Assembly: GCA_040768665.1 (NCBI GenBank)
Contig: JAXGMN010000012.1
Span: 277,873-341,872 of the forward strand
DNA: 64,000 nucleotides
Direction of reading: 5' to 3'
Source of the DNA: JABWBD01 sp040768665
GTDB lineage: Bacteria > Planctomycetota > Planctomycetia > Pirellulales > Thermoguttaceae
Of the stretch, positions 45,605-54,502 are shown piece after piece (position 1 is the first letter of the stretch; the number at the start of each line of letters is the position of its first letter). Below the pieces are notes generated by a model. It was given only the letters and a program-made list of their open reading frames with translations, was not told the origin of the DNA and did not search any database. A program made the position numbers and the translations under genes.

Positions 45605-46651
45605 TCAAACCATAGCCCGCAGGCGTTCCAAACAGGTTTGCACCTCCTCATCGGTGCCAACGCTGATCCGCAGCCCGTCGCCCCACCCCGGATAGTCCAT
45701 GTATCGGACCAGGACCCCGGCCTGTTTGAGCTTCTCGTAGAGCGGCTTTACGGGTTGTGACGGATGTACGTTCCAGGTGAAGTTGGCCTGCGACTCGACC
45801 ACGTCGAAGCCGAGCTCGCGCATCCCGTCGGCGAGCCGTTTCCGAGTGGCGAAAATCCTGTCGCGGTTTTCGGCGAGCCACGCCTGGTCGCCGATTGCCG
45901 CGGTGGCGGCCGCAATCGACAGGGCGTCGCAGTTGTACGAGTCCTTGACCTTGACGAGCTCGGCGATGACCTGCGGCTGTGCGACCACGAAGCCGAACCG
46001 CAGTCCGGCCAGAGCGTACGACTTGCTCAAGGATCGCGAAACGAGAATCTTCTCGTTCTTTGCGACCAGATCCATGCAGTTGAATCCCGCGAAATCCGCG
46101 TAGGCCTCGTCGACCAGAAGCGGACACGGCAATCGCTCGGCCAGTTCCAGAATCGCCTCGCGCGGCACCATTGTCCCCGAGGGGCTGTTCGGGTTGGGAA
46201 GGAAAACCAGACGCAGATCTTCGGTTGAGTCTCCAAACGCAGCCGGCAGCGACCAGTCGCGCTGGAAATGGATTTCCTCGCTGCGGGCCCCTTGGATCTG
46301 TGCCAGCGATCGGTAAAGAATGTAGCTTGGGTACGGCAAACGAAGCATCTGCCCCTGTCCGACGAACGCCCGTGTGACGATCGTCAAGATATCGTCGCTG
46401 CCGTTGCCGCACAGGATCCACTCCGGCGCAACGCCCAGGACCTCGGCCGCCCGCCGCCGGAACGCGCCGGACACGGGATCCGGATACTTCTGGAGCCCTC
46501 GCCGCAAGGCTTCCGCGACGGCCGTGGAAACCGCAGGCGACGGAGGAAACGGATTCTCGTTCGTATTCAGCTTGATGAACCCCGCCGTCTGCGGCTGTTC
46601 CCCCGGCACGTAGCCGGCCATGGCAAGAATTTCAGGGCGAAAATAATTCAT
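45605..46651 (-). CDS. hisC: Histidinol-phosphate aminotransferase
   Basis: HisC, 348 residues, a PLP-dependent transaminase. IKLNTNENPFPPSP, LCGNGSDDIL, LVFLPNPNSPSGTM, LLVDEAYADF and the PLP lysine in SRSLSKSYALAGLRFGF are all present. It begins 19 bases after the hisD stop, across a tandem heptamer repeat. Confidence 0.96.
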   Translation of the reverse strand: MNYFRPEILAMAGYVPGEQPQTAGFIKLNTNENPFPPSPAVSTAVAEALRRGLQKYPDPVSGAFRRRAAEVLGVAPEWILCGNGSDDILTIVTRAFVGQGQMLRLPYPSYILYRSLAQIQGARSEEIHFQRDWSLPAAFGDSTEDLRLVFLPNPNSPSGTMVPREAILELAERLPCPLLVDEAYADFAGFNCMDLVAKNEKILVSRSLSKSYALAGLRFGFVVAQPQVIAELVKVKDSYNCDALSIAAATAAIGDQAWLAENRDRIFATRKRLADGMRELGFDVVESQANFTWNVHPSQPVKPLYEKLKQAGVLVRYMDYPGWGDGLRISVGTDEEVQTCLERLRAMV

Positions 46652-46656
46652 AGTTG

Positions 46657-46688
46657 TCAGTGATCAGTGATCAGTTATCAGTTGTCAG
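46657..46688. repeat. Tandem 7-bp repeat (TCAGTGA-type) at hisD-hisC junction
   Basis: TCAGTGA TCAGTGA TCAGTTA TCAGTTG TCAG, four and a half units. On the coding strand it spells the last HisD codons and stop and the spacer before the hisC ATG. Presumably prone to slippage. Confidence 0.7.
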
Positions 46689-48035
46689 CCTCACTTCAAC
46701 ACTCTCCCTATGCGCCGTCAGCCCTTCTTTCGTTGCCAGCACGTGAACGTCTTCGGCGAGATGGACCATCCCGTCTTTCGTGAAATGCAGCACGCTGTTG
46801 GTGCGCAAGAAATCGTTCGCCGACAGGCCACTGGCAAAACGTGCCGTGCCGCTGGTCGGCAGGACGTGCGAAGGGCCGGCTGCATAGTCGCCCAGGGCGA
46901 CGGGCGTGTAGTTGCCCAGGAACATCGCCCCGGCATGGCGAATCTTTTCGGCGAGTTGCTCGGCGTTCTCCGTGGCAATATGAAGGTGTTCCGGTGCGAT
47001 CTCATCCGTCAGGGAGCACGCCTCATCGGCGTCGCGCGCAAGGATCACGGCGCCGAAATCTTCCAGGCTCTGACGGGCCAACTCTCCTCGTTCGACCTGC
47101 TCCAACTGAAGCGACAACTCCTCGACGGCCGCGTCGAGCACGTCCTCCTCCCAGCCGATCAGCACGCTGGCGCCCGGCGCATGCTCCGCCTGGGCAATCA
47201 GGTCGTAGGCGGTGAATTTCGGCCGCGTCGAACGGTCGACGATCACTACGACCTCGCTGGGACCGGCAATGGAGTCGATATCGACGTCGCCGTACACGAA
47301 TTTCTTCGCCAAGGCGACAAACAGGTTGCCGGGGCCGACGATCTTGTCGACGCGAGGCAACCCTTCGACCCCGTAAGCCAGCGCCGCCACCGCCTGGGCT
47401 CCACCAAGCCGGTATACCTCTTGGACTCCCAGTTCGTGGCACGTCGCCAGCAGGCTGCCGTTGTACGCGCCGTATGGGGTTGGCGGGGCGACCACCGCCA
47501 GCTCGCCGACACCGGCTACTTGTGCCGGCACGGCCGTCATGAGCACGGTCGACGGATAGGCCGCGGCTCCACCCGGCACACAGATCCCTACGCGGTCCAA
47601 CGCGCGGTAACGCTGGACTAGATACCCCCCGGGCCGATCAAGCCGAACATCACGGTGCAGAATCGCCTCCTGGAACTCGCGGATGTTCTGAGCGACGCGG
47701 CGAACGGCCGCAAGAAGTTCCGGATCGGCTTGCGCGTGCGCCCGGGCGAGTTCGTCGCGGGAGACCCGGAGCTTGTCCGGCATGAGCTCCGCCTTGTCGA
47801 TGCGGGCCGAGTAGTCGAGCACCGCAGCGATCCCTTTCTGCTCGACATCCCGGCAGATCCGCCGCACGACCTCGACGGGCGAAAGCGGCTCGCCGAAAAT
47901 CTCGATCGTCCGCTGACGGCCCTGCTGGCTGACGACCTCCCCTCGCGGGCTGAGCCGCCGGCGGAGTTCCGCCATCGCCGCGCGGATGTCGTCCTTGCGG
48001 CTGTCGATCCGAAGGATGTTCAGCTTGCCTGCCAT
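46671..48035 (-). CDS. hisD: Histidinol dehydrogenase
   Basis: HisD, 454 residues, oxidises histidinol to histidine with NAD. GICVPGGAAAYPSTVLM, GAQAVAALAYG, GPGNLFVALAKKFVYG, DSIAGPSEVVVI, the Zn and catalytic region AQAEHAPGA, EIAPEHLHI and GPSHVLPTSGTARF are characteristic. ATG at 48035 (MAGKLNILRID) is chosen. First gene of hisDCB. Confidence 0.96.
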   Translation of the reverse strand: MAGKLNILRIDSRKDDIRAAMAELRRRLSPRGEVVSQQGRQRTIEIFGEPLSPVEVVRRICRDVEQKGIAAVLDYSARIDKAELMPDKLRVSRDELARAHAQADPELLAAVRRVAQNIREFQEAILHRDVRLDRPGGYLVQRYRALDRVGICVPGGAAAYPSTVLMTAVPAQVAGVGELAVVAPPTPYGAYNGSLLATCHELGVQEVYRLGGAQAVAALAYGVEGLPRVDKIVGPGNLFVALAKKFVYGDVDIDSIAGPSEVVVIVDRSTRPKFTAYDLIAQAEHAPGASVLIGWEEDVLDAAVEELSLQLEQVERGELARQSLEDFGAVILARDADEACSLTDEIAPEHLHIATENAEQLAEKIRHAGAMFLGNYTPVALGDYAAGPSHVLPTSGTARFASGLSANDFLRTNSVLHFTKDGMVHLAEDVHVLATKEGLTAHRESVEVRLTTDN

Positions 48036-48438
48036 CGCTCTACTCCAGTATTCATCCAAGACACACGAATCCACTATTTTGTTCCCTCACCCCCAACCAT
48101 GGAAGCCCCTCGCCCGGTGGCCAAATCTGCGGAGCCAACGAACTCACCCCTTCCGCATAGCGGCATCGTTCAGCCGCCCCGGTAGGTCCCGCTTGCCGAG
48201 CGGGACCTGGAACCACCGTTTTCGCCCGGCGCCGCACGGGGCCAGTTCGATGGCCTCGTCGCCAATCGACACGGGGTGCGCGGCAAAATCTCCTGGCCGG
48301 AGGTTCCGCCCGCCGAGTTCGTCGTTCTCCGCACCCGGGGCCCCCCGCGGACTCGTTGCGGGTGAACAAGGTTCAGCAGCTTGGCCTAGAAACGCTACTT
48401 GACAATGCGCACCGCATCGCTGGTTTTGGGACAGTCTT
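48036..48438. other. Intergenic region with hairpin repeat
   Basis: About 400 bases upstream of hisD and downstream of the oxidoreductase gene. Contains the hairpin repeat at 48184-48208; no gene seen. Confidence 0.45.
48184..48208. repeat. AGGTCCCGCT/AGCGGGACCT hairpin repeat, copy B
   Basis: Perfect 10-bp arms (48184-48193 and 48199-48208) with loop TGCCG. Reverse orientation of the copy at 41918-41951, sharing GGTAGG and CCTGGAAC flanks. Confidence 0.75.
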
Positions 48439-49830
48439 CTAGTACTCCGACTTCTTGTTGAGTCCCGGCATGGGAATCGGATACAGCCCATTGGCGTCGG
48501 CCTCCACGGGCGCGGGCGAGTCCATTGTGAATTTGTCCACGCCGGGGGCGTACTCTTCCTCGGAGTTCAACATCTCTTCGTACGTGATCTCCTGCGCCGT
48601 ATGCGCCGCCTTCCGACCTAAGGAACAAACGAGACTTGCCTCGACGCTATACCTCACCTCGTTAAAAGGCTTGTCGTTGCGGATCGCGTCGACCAGATCG
48701 TTCCACTCGTTCTGGAATGGATTCGCTTGGCTGCTATCGACCTCCGACTGCCAGATCATCTGCGATGGATCCGGCTTCTGGCCGCGATACGTGCTGGAAG
48801 GCGGCCCGCAATCGCCGTGCTTGGAGACAATCGCCGAACCCTTCGTGCCATGCGCGTAGCTGGAGTAGAACTGTGCCGCTCCCGGCATGCAACGTCCATC
48901 CAGAAGGAGGACGGAACCATCGTCGAACGTGTATTCCACGGCATAGGAATCGAAGTTCTGGTCGACGCAGAGGGTGCCATCCGGACTCTGGCGATAATGG
49001 CGTCCGCCCAGTCCCTGCGCTTTGACCGGCCAGGCGTTTTTCATCCAGCAGCAATGGTCGACAACGTGGATATAGAAGTCGTTGAAAGCGCCGCCGCTCG
49101 CCCAGAGGAAACCGTGGAAGTGCCGGAGCTGCCACTCCAGCTCACTCTGGCCCTCGGGGCATCTTTTCGTAAACGCCGACCCGACCGGACCGGTCATCCG
49201 ATAGGCCCGCATCGCGGTGATGTCGCCGATTTCACCGTCCTGGATCCGGGCGTAGAGCTGCTCAAGGTGCCGGCTGTGGCGCGACTTCAAACCCACTCCC
49301 ACCTTGAGCCCCTTTGCGACCGATTCATCGGCCTGGGCAAGCATCCGGCGGGAAGTCGGGCCGTCTGCCGTCAGCGGTTTTTCCATAAAGACATTCAGCT
49401 TCTTGTCAATCGCATATTGGAAGTGAACCCAACGGAAGGCGAGCGGTGTCGCGAAGATCGCGATGTCCCCCGGGTTCAGGCAGTCCATCGCCTTCTGGTA
49501 GGCATCGAAGCCCACGAACCTCCGGTCCTCGGGCACGTCCATCTTGTCGGCGCACCTCTTGCTCAGTCTCTTGTAGCTCGATGCGAGTCGATCTTCGAAC
49601 ACGTCGGCCATGGCGACCAGCTTGACCGGGCCCTGATCGACCGACACCGCATCGACCGCCGCACCGGAGCCTCGGCCGCCGCAGCCGATCAGGGCCACGT
49701 TGATCGTGTTGTTTTCGCCTGCGTGGACGCGCGGAACGGCCCCGCCGAGGACCGTCGAGGCCGCGGCGAGAGTGCCGGTGGTTCTCAAAAACTCCCGCCG
49801 CGACGTGCCGCCTTTGTCGGTATCGCTCAT
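48439..49830 (-). CDS. Tat-exported Gfo/Idh/MocA-family oxidoreductase
   Basis: A 463-residue protein with a twin-arginine signal (TSRREFLRTTGTLAAAS), then a Rossmann fold (INVALIGCGGRGSGAA), the conserved EKPLTADGPTSR and the C-terminal family domain (GGAFNDFYIHVVDHCCWM; NEWNDLVDAIRNDKPFNEV). Such NAD(P)-dependent sugar oxidoreductases are numerous and exported in planctomycetes. Sugar substrate unknown. ATG at 49830 gives the complete Tat signal. Confidence 0.9.
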   Translation of the reverse strand: MSDTDKGGTSRREFLRTTGTLAAASTVLGGAVPRVHAGENNTINVALIGCGGRGSGAAVDAVSVDQGPVKLVAMADVFEDRLASSYKRLSKRCADKMDVPEDRRFVGFDAYQKAMDCLNPGDIAIFATPLAFRWVHFQYAIDKKLNVFMEKPLTADGPTSRRMLAQADESVAKGLKVGVGLKSRHSRHLEQLYARIQDGEIGDITAMRAYRMTGPVGSAFTKRCPEGQSELEWQLRHFHGFLWASGGAFNDFYIHVVDHCCWMKNAWPVKAQGLGGRHYRQSPDGTLCVDQNFDSYAVEYTFDDGSVLLLDGRCMPGAAQFYSSYAHGTKGSAIVSKHGDCGPPSSTYRGQKPDPSQMIWQSEVDSSQANPFQNEWNDLVDAIRNDKPFNEVRYSVEASLVCSLGRKAAHTAQEITYEEMLNSEEEYAPGVDKFTMDSPAPVEADANGLYPIPMPGLNKKSEY

Positions 49831-50270
49831 CGAAAGACTCCTCGTGGCAATAGGTGCTTCCTTGTGAAACAAGGAAGCCTTGTGTGTATTGTGCTATCCG
49901 GTTGAACGTCGGACGCCGAGAATATCCGATAGATTAGTACTTCGCGGCGTGGTGTGCAACCACCGCCCCCCTCGCTGAGGCTTCGCGTTGCGAGAGGGAG
50001 GGCCGCAGTCCTCGAAACCCGAAGCGTCAGCGAGGAGAAACAAGGTGCGTCTCCCGTGTTCCTGCACGCCGATCGACTACTGCCCGAGTAAAGCCGTGTA
50101 TCACGGCAGCGCGTCCGTTATGGATAGCAGTTGGCGCAGGCTCTCCCGCTCACCGCTGGCCGGCAGAAGATGTTGGTACTAGAATCAATGGCTGATGGAC
50201 AAGATACCCTCTCTCCATGAGGAATCAATAAGCGGGTCGTGGCGGATCGTTGAAAAGGAAAGGGATCACC
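49831..50270. other. Divergent intergenic region with palindrome
   Basis: About 440 bases between the oxidoreductase and the next rightward gene, holding a palindrome at 49971-50034 and no convincing gene. Confidence 0.45.
49971..50034. repeat. CTCGCTGA(G/C)GCTTCG palindromic repeat
   Basis: CTCGCTGAGGCTTCG (49971-49985) pairs with CGAAGCGTCAGCGAG (50020-50034), 14 of 15 positions. GC-rich interior. Related half-site sequence appears near 3138-3158. Confidence 0.65.
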
Positions 50271-50636
50271 ATGTCGCAGGACCTTCTGTTTTTCCAGCAA
50301 CTGTTTGGCACCGCCTCGGGCATGGTCCAGGCGACACTGCTTGCCGGCCTGTTGGTGGTCCTCGTTTTTCGCCCGGACAAGATCCGCAACCGGGCGCTTT
50401 TCACTTGGGCCTGCTGGTGTATTGCTCTGTCGGTCCTGCTCCCGCCGCTTCTTAATCTTTTCTTCGTCACGTTGGGCAGCGGCGTGTTTGGCGGCATGGG
50501 CAGATCTCCGCTGGTAATGCTTGGGTCGACCCTTGGCGGCCCCGGGCTGCTGGGGCTCAGTCTTCTATTCACCCTGCTCTCCCTGATGCCGGGTCCGCAA
50601 GGCCCATTTCAACCGCCCAGGCATCCTTTGGAATGA
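50271..50636 (+). CDS. Small membrane protein, unknown
   Basis: 121 residues with three probable membrane helices (GMVQATLLAGLLVVLVF, FTWACWCIALSVLLPPLLNLFF, GGPGLLGLSLLFTLLSLMP). ATG at 50271 follows AAAGGAAAGGG. Family not recognised. It lies 34 bases before the Clp-N-like membrane gene and may be co-transcribed. Confidence 0.7.
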   Translation: MSQDLLFFQQLFGTASGMVQATLLAGLLVVLVFRPDKIRNRALFTWACWCIALSVLLPPLLNLFFVTLGSGVFGGMGRSPLVMLGSTLGGPGLLGLSLLFTLLSLMPGPQGPFQPPRHPLE

Positions 50637-50670
50637 CGCCTTATGCCCGCCGGCCAACAGAGGATCGTAT

Positions 50671-51708
50671 ATGTTCAGCCGCCAAGACCTCTTTGCCCGC
50701 CGGTGCGTGCTGGGGCTCGTCCAGGTGATTGAGCAGGTCCCTTCGCGCGCCGCGGCTCGCATGCCGCAAACGCTCGACGCCGCTTCAGCCGGCATGCTGC
50801 TGCTCTGGACGATTCTGCGTTGGGAGCGAACCTTTCTGCTGGTCTGTCTGGAAGAACTGGGCGTCGACATGTGGGCACTCACCCGCGACCTCGACGACCT
50901 GATCCGCCATCGGGACTCCTTCGGTGCCGCGGCAGATCGGAGGGCAGCCGGCCGGGGCGCCAGGTTGGCTTTCTCCTGGAGCGCCCTGGATTTCTACGTG
51001 GCCCAGTGGCTGGATCGGACCGCGCAAGAAGCGGTGAAGTTGAACCATCCTTACCTGGGAACCGAGCATCTTCTGCTGGCGATCATCGCCGGGGCGGATC
51101 CGGAATTGGCCGATCTCGTGGCCCGCCACGGTATCGGATACCATCGGGTCAAAGATGCGGTGCTTGCGGCGTTGGCGCGAAGTCCGGCGTCGCCGCCGGA
51201 GCAGCCCATCGCGGCAACGGTCATCCGAGAAGGCCCGCTTGGCGCCGGCTGGGACACCCCGGCGATCGGCGTACCCCGCCGTTTCGGTCTGGGGATCCTC
51301 ATGTTGATGATGACCTTGTTCGCCATACTCTTTGCGGCTATGCAGGTCCTCGGCGCCTCGCCGGAAATCTTCATCATCGTCGCCGTTCTTGTCGTCGGCG
51401 TCGGACTGGGACAAGCGGTTCTTTACGGCGGGAAGTACCCTCGCGCGGCTTCGATTTGGGTAGGCGCCTGCCTTCTGCCGGCGGAGATCCTTGTCCTGAT
51501 CGTCCATCCCGCCGCTGAGAAGGGCTCGCCGGGGGAAATGGCATTCCTCTTGATCCTCTCGCCGCTTCTGGGCGCCGGCTTGGGCTACCTGGCCGGCGGC
51601 CTGACAGCGGGCGTCTTCCTGCTCATTGACAAGTATCAAGCGCGGGGCTGTTCTCCATCGGAGCCTGACGAAGAAGATAACGCGCAGAAAGAGTTACCTG
51701 TCCGATAA
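50671..51708 (+). CDS. Membrane protein with Clp-N-like N-terminal domain
   Basis: A 345-residue protein. The N-terminal 170 residues include a segment resembling ClpA/ClpC N-terminal repeats (AVKLNHPYLGTEHLLLAIIAGADPELADLV) preceded by a helical region. The C-terminal half (about 200-330) has about four membrane helices and no ATPase motifs. In Clp ATPases the N domain binds adaptors or substrates; here it could act as a membrane-tethered binding module. Function unknown. Confidence 0.7.
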   Translation: MFSRQDLFARRCVLGLVQVIEQVPSRAAARMPQTLDAASAGMLLLWTILRWERTFLLVCLEELGVDMWALTRDLDDLIRHRDSFGAAADRRAAGRGARLAFSWSALDFYVAQWLDRTAQEAVKLNHPYLGTEHLLLAIIAGADPELADLVARHGIGYHRVKDAVLAALARSPASPPEQPIAATVIREGPLGAGWDTPAIGVPRRFGLGILMLMMTLFAILFAAMQVLGASPEIFIIVAVLVVGVGLGQAVLYGGKYPRAASIWVGACLLPAEILVLIVHPAAEKGSPGEMAFLLILSPLLGAGLGYLAGGLTAGVFLLIDKYQARGCSPSEPDEEDNAQKELPVR

Positions 51709-51791
51709 GCGGCGGCAGCACCTCCGCCAGACCGACAACCCGGCCGATCGCCCGCGGTTTTTGGCCCAAATAGGCGCTCAAGGAGTCCATC

Positions 51792-53168
51792 ATGATACCA
51801 CCAACCTGTCCCACCGCTTTCTCCTGCACCCCCACCGCCAAGACCCTCCGTATTCTCCTTCCGTTGTTCCTGGCAGCCCGATTTGCCGCAGCCCAAGCAG
51901 ACGTACCGCCCCTCGCGGCAGACAAGATCGCCGACGAAATCACCATTGGCGGCCACAAGATCCTCCCATCCAATCCGCCGCCCGGTCTTGCCTTGCGCAA
52001 GCAGCTCGGACTGCTCACTGCCGCCGCGGTCGATGGGCAGATGGTCCATCGTTCCCGTAAGCCCGGCGCCGACGTCTATGAGACCCGCGCCGTCATCACT
52101 CCCGCCGGCGATTTCCTCTTGATGTTTCCCGAGGGCAAGCACTACGGCCACAGCAAGGGCGGGAAGGTCAACGAGATGATCGCCTATCGCTCCTCCGACC
52201 GTGGCAAGACATGGACCGGACCGAAGTCCGCTTTCGATATCGACTACAACCAGCACGGGTTCGTGCCTCTCGTTCCCCGCGGCACGAAGCGGATCTACGC
52301 CTTCGGCACGCAGCCGATTCGGGGCAAGTGGTTGCCGGAAAAGGGCCAACACGAAAACGCCCCCATCGGCTTCCGCTGGTCGGATGACGACGGACACACG
52401 TGGTCCGACGTGCGACTCATCGAGCCGGTGAACGATCCCGGCTTCAAAGGCATGTCGGTGATGCGAATGTGCGAAACCGACGCCGGTACCTGGCTCATCG
52501 GCTCGCACGAGGGCGACTGGTCGGTCAGACCGCTGGCGACGCGGCAATACATTCTTCGCAGCGAGGATCAAGGCAAAACGTGGACCGTGCTCCCCGGGCC
52601 GCGCCCGAAGGGCTGGTACGTGAAAGGTTTCGGCCGGATGGACGAGGGCCGCCCGATCAACCTCGGCGGCGGCAAAGTGCTGGCCATGTTTCGCACGCCC
52701 GAGGGGCACCTCTGGTCGACCCGCAGCGTCGATGACGGGAAGACTTGGACCTCGCCGTCTTCGACACCGCTGGTCCATCCCGACGCGCCGCCGATGCTCT
52801 TCCACCTCGGCGACGGCAAGACGCTCGTCGCCTTCCATCACAACCGCCACGCGAAGAGCCAATACGTCGGGCTCTCAGCAAATATGGAAGGTCAGAAGGA
52901 CCGGTCGGAGCTGTGGGCATCCACCTCGACCGACGGCGGGCTGACCTGGAGCGAACCTCGGTTCGTCCTGGCAAACGCGTTGGCGCCGAAGCGGAACGTC
53001 GCCTGGTACGACCACCAATGCTCCTACGCCGACCTCGTCGTAGACGGCGACGTTTTGCACCTGTTTCTGCCACACCGATGGGAGCGGGTGTTGCACTTAC
53101 ACTTTCTGGCGAGCGAGCTGGCAAACCTGCCGGCGCAATCCGACCTCGCACGTGCCCTCCCGGATTGA
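51792..53168 (+). CDS. Exported sialidase/neuraminidase-like BNR protein
   Basis: A 458-residue exported protein. Five Asp-box motifs (SxDxGxxW) at about residues 135, 196, 256, 311 and 378 (SSDRGKTW, SDDDGHTW, SEDQGKTW, SVDDGKTW, STDGGLTW) define a six-bladed propeller of the GH33-like fold. AAGGAG precedes the ATG. Catalytic Arg/Tyr residues cannot be assigned with confidence, so activity may differ from sialidase. Convergent with the next gene by 14 bases. Confidence 0.85.
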   Translation: MIPPTCPTAFSCTPTAKTLRILLPLFLAARFAAAQADVPPLAADKIADEITIGGHKILPSNPPPGLALRKQLGLLTAAAVDGQMVHRSRKPGADVYETRAVITPAGDFLLMFPEGKHYGHSKGGKVNEMIAYRSSDRGKTWTGPKSAFDIDYNQHGFVPLVPRGTKRIYAFGTQPIRGKWLPEKGQHENAPIGFRWSDDDGHTWSDVRLIEPVNDPGFKGMSVMRMCETDAGTWLIGSHEGDWSVRPLATRQYILRSEDQGKTWTVLPGPRPKGWYVKGFGRMDEGRPINLGGGKVLAMFRTPEGHLWSTRSVDDGKTWTSPSSTPLVHPDAPPMLFHLGDGKTLVAFHHNRHAKSQYVGLSANMEGQKDRSELWASTSTDGGLTWSEPRFVLANALAPKRNVAWYDHQCSYADLVVDGDVLHLFLPHRWERVLHLHFLASELANLPAQSDLARALPD

Positions 53169-53182
53169 CATCGCTCCCCAGA

Positions 53183-54406
53183 TCAGCGCCGCATACGCGA
53201 ACGGCCATAGAACGGATTGAGCCACACGTCGACGCGCGGCGTGTCCCACGTATAGGGCTTGGTGACGATATCCGGCCTGCCGTCGCCGTCGACGTCGGCC
53301 ACGCGGGAGTCGTGATTGCCGATGCCGACGGAGAGTTGCTGGACTTGGAAACCGCCTCGGCCGTCGCCGTACAGGATCCAGGCGGTGCACTTTTCCTTGG
53401 GGCCGGGTGTGTGCATTTCCCCACAGAAGATGTCGAGGTTTCGGTCGCCGTTGATGTCGGCCACTTCCAGCGAGTGGCCGGAGAGGACGTCGCGGTCGAG
53501 AAGCCGGCGGCGGGACCATGCCTTGGGATCGGTCGGTTCACCGCGGCACTCGATGAACCACAGTGGGCCATCGCCGTCGCCGGGCGCCAGGACGATTTGG
53601 GCCACGGGGCCCGGTTGGAAATGGCCCGCCGCGATGCGGCCCGGATGATCCGCGATCTGGATGGGCTGGAAGTCGGTGCCGCCGCGGTGCTTGAACCAGT
53701 AGATGCCCGCCAGGAGGTCCACCTGGCCATCGCCGTCGATGTCGAACGCCGCCATCCCCTCCTGCTTGATGGCGGTCTTTACGCGCGAGGTATCGAGGAT
53801 TTCGGTCAGGGGCCAGCGATCCGCCGTGCGCGGGTTTTCCGGGATCTGGGCCATGAAGAGTTTTCTCGCGCCCTGGTTCCAAAACATGAGCTGCGGTTTG
53901 CCGGTGCGCTGGAAATCGGCGACGACGTGGTCGTGGTGGGCCTTGCCGCCGCCTTTCTTGATGATATGCCGTTGCCACGGGGTCTGCGGATCGAAGTTCG
54001 GCGCCGGGTTTTCGTACCACCATAGCTCGTCGCTGCGGCTGTCGCCGCCGAGGATCAGGTCCAGGTCGCCGTCGCCATCGATGTCGTGAGGCCAGCCGCC
54101 GGCCTCGGGCCGCTGCCGGGTGTCGTCGATCACGAGTTTTTCCCAGCCGGCGCTGGTGCGGCGGAGCCAGACGACGGCGGGGGCTTGTGTCCGTTCGGCA
54201 ATGACGATGTCGGCCGTGCCGTTGCGGTCGACGTCGAACGCGACACAGGCGGTCTGCTGGGTGCCACCGTTGGGCTGCGGCAGATCGCCGGTCTTGCTAC
54301 AGAGATGTTTCCAGGCCGGCAACGGGATGTCCGCTGCGTCGGCGGCTGCGCTCAGAAGGGGCCAGGAGCACGCCGTCAAGATGATACGACAAAGGAACCG
54401 GTTCAT
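53183..54406 (-). CDS. Exported FG-GAP/VCBS repeat protein
   Basis: A 407-residue exported protein (signal RIILTACSWPLLSAAADA) with repeated calcium-binding-like acidic motifs: DVDRNGTADIVIAE, DIDGDGDLDLILGG, DIDGDGQVDLLAG, DINGDRNLDIFCG, DVDGDGRPDIVTK. These form a seven-bladed FG-GAP propeller, typical of planctomycete surface or carbohydrate-associated proteins. Function unknown. Confidence 0.85.
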   Translation of the reverse strand: MNRFLCRIILTACSWPLLSAAADAADIPLPAWKHLCSKTGDLPQPNGGTQQTACVAFDVDRNGTADIVIAERTQAPAVVWLRRTSAGWEKLVIDDTRQRPEAGGWPHDIDGDGDLDLILGGDSRSDELWWYENPAPNFDPQTPWQRHIIKKGGGKAHHDHVVADFQRTGKPQLMFWNQGARKLFMAQIPENPRTADRWPLTEILDTSRVKTAIKQEGMAAFDIDGDGQVDLLAGIYWFKHRGGTDFQPIQIADHPGRIAAGHFQPGPVAQIVLAPGDGDGPLWFIECRGEPTDPKAWSRRRLLDRDVLSGHSLEVADINGDRNLDIFCGEMHTPGPKEKCTAWILYGDGRGGFQVQQLSVGIGNHDSRVADVDGDGRPDIVTKPYTWDTPRVDVWLNPFYGRSRMRR

Positions 54407-54502
54407 AGGCTCGACTCCCAGGAAAAGGCTTACCGCTGATACTGGATCAGCACCATGATACCCGGCCAGTTGACCTCCATGCCATGCACCATCATGCTCT
54501 CC

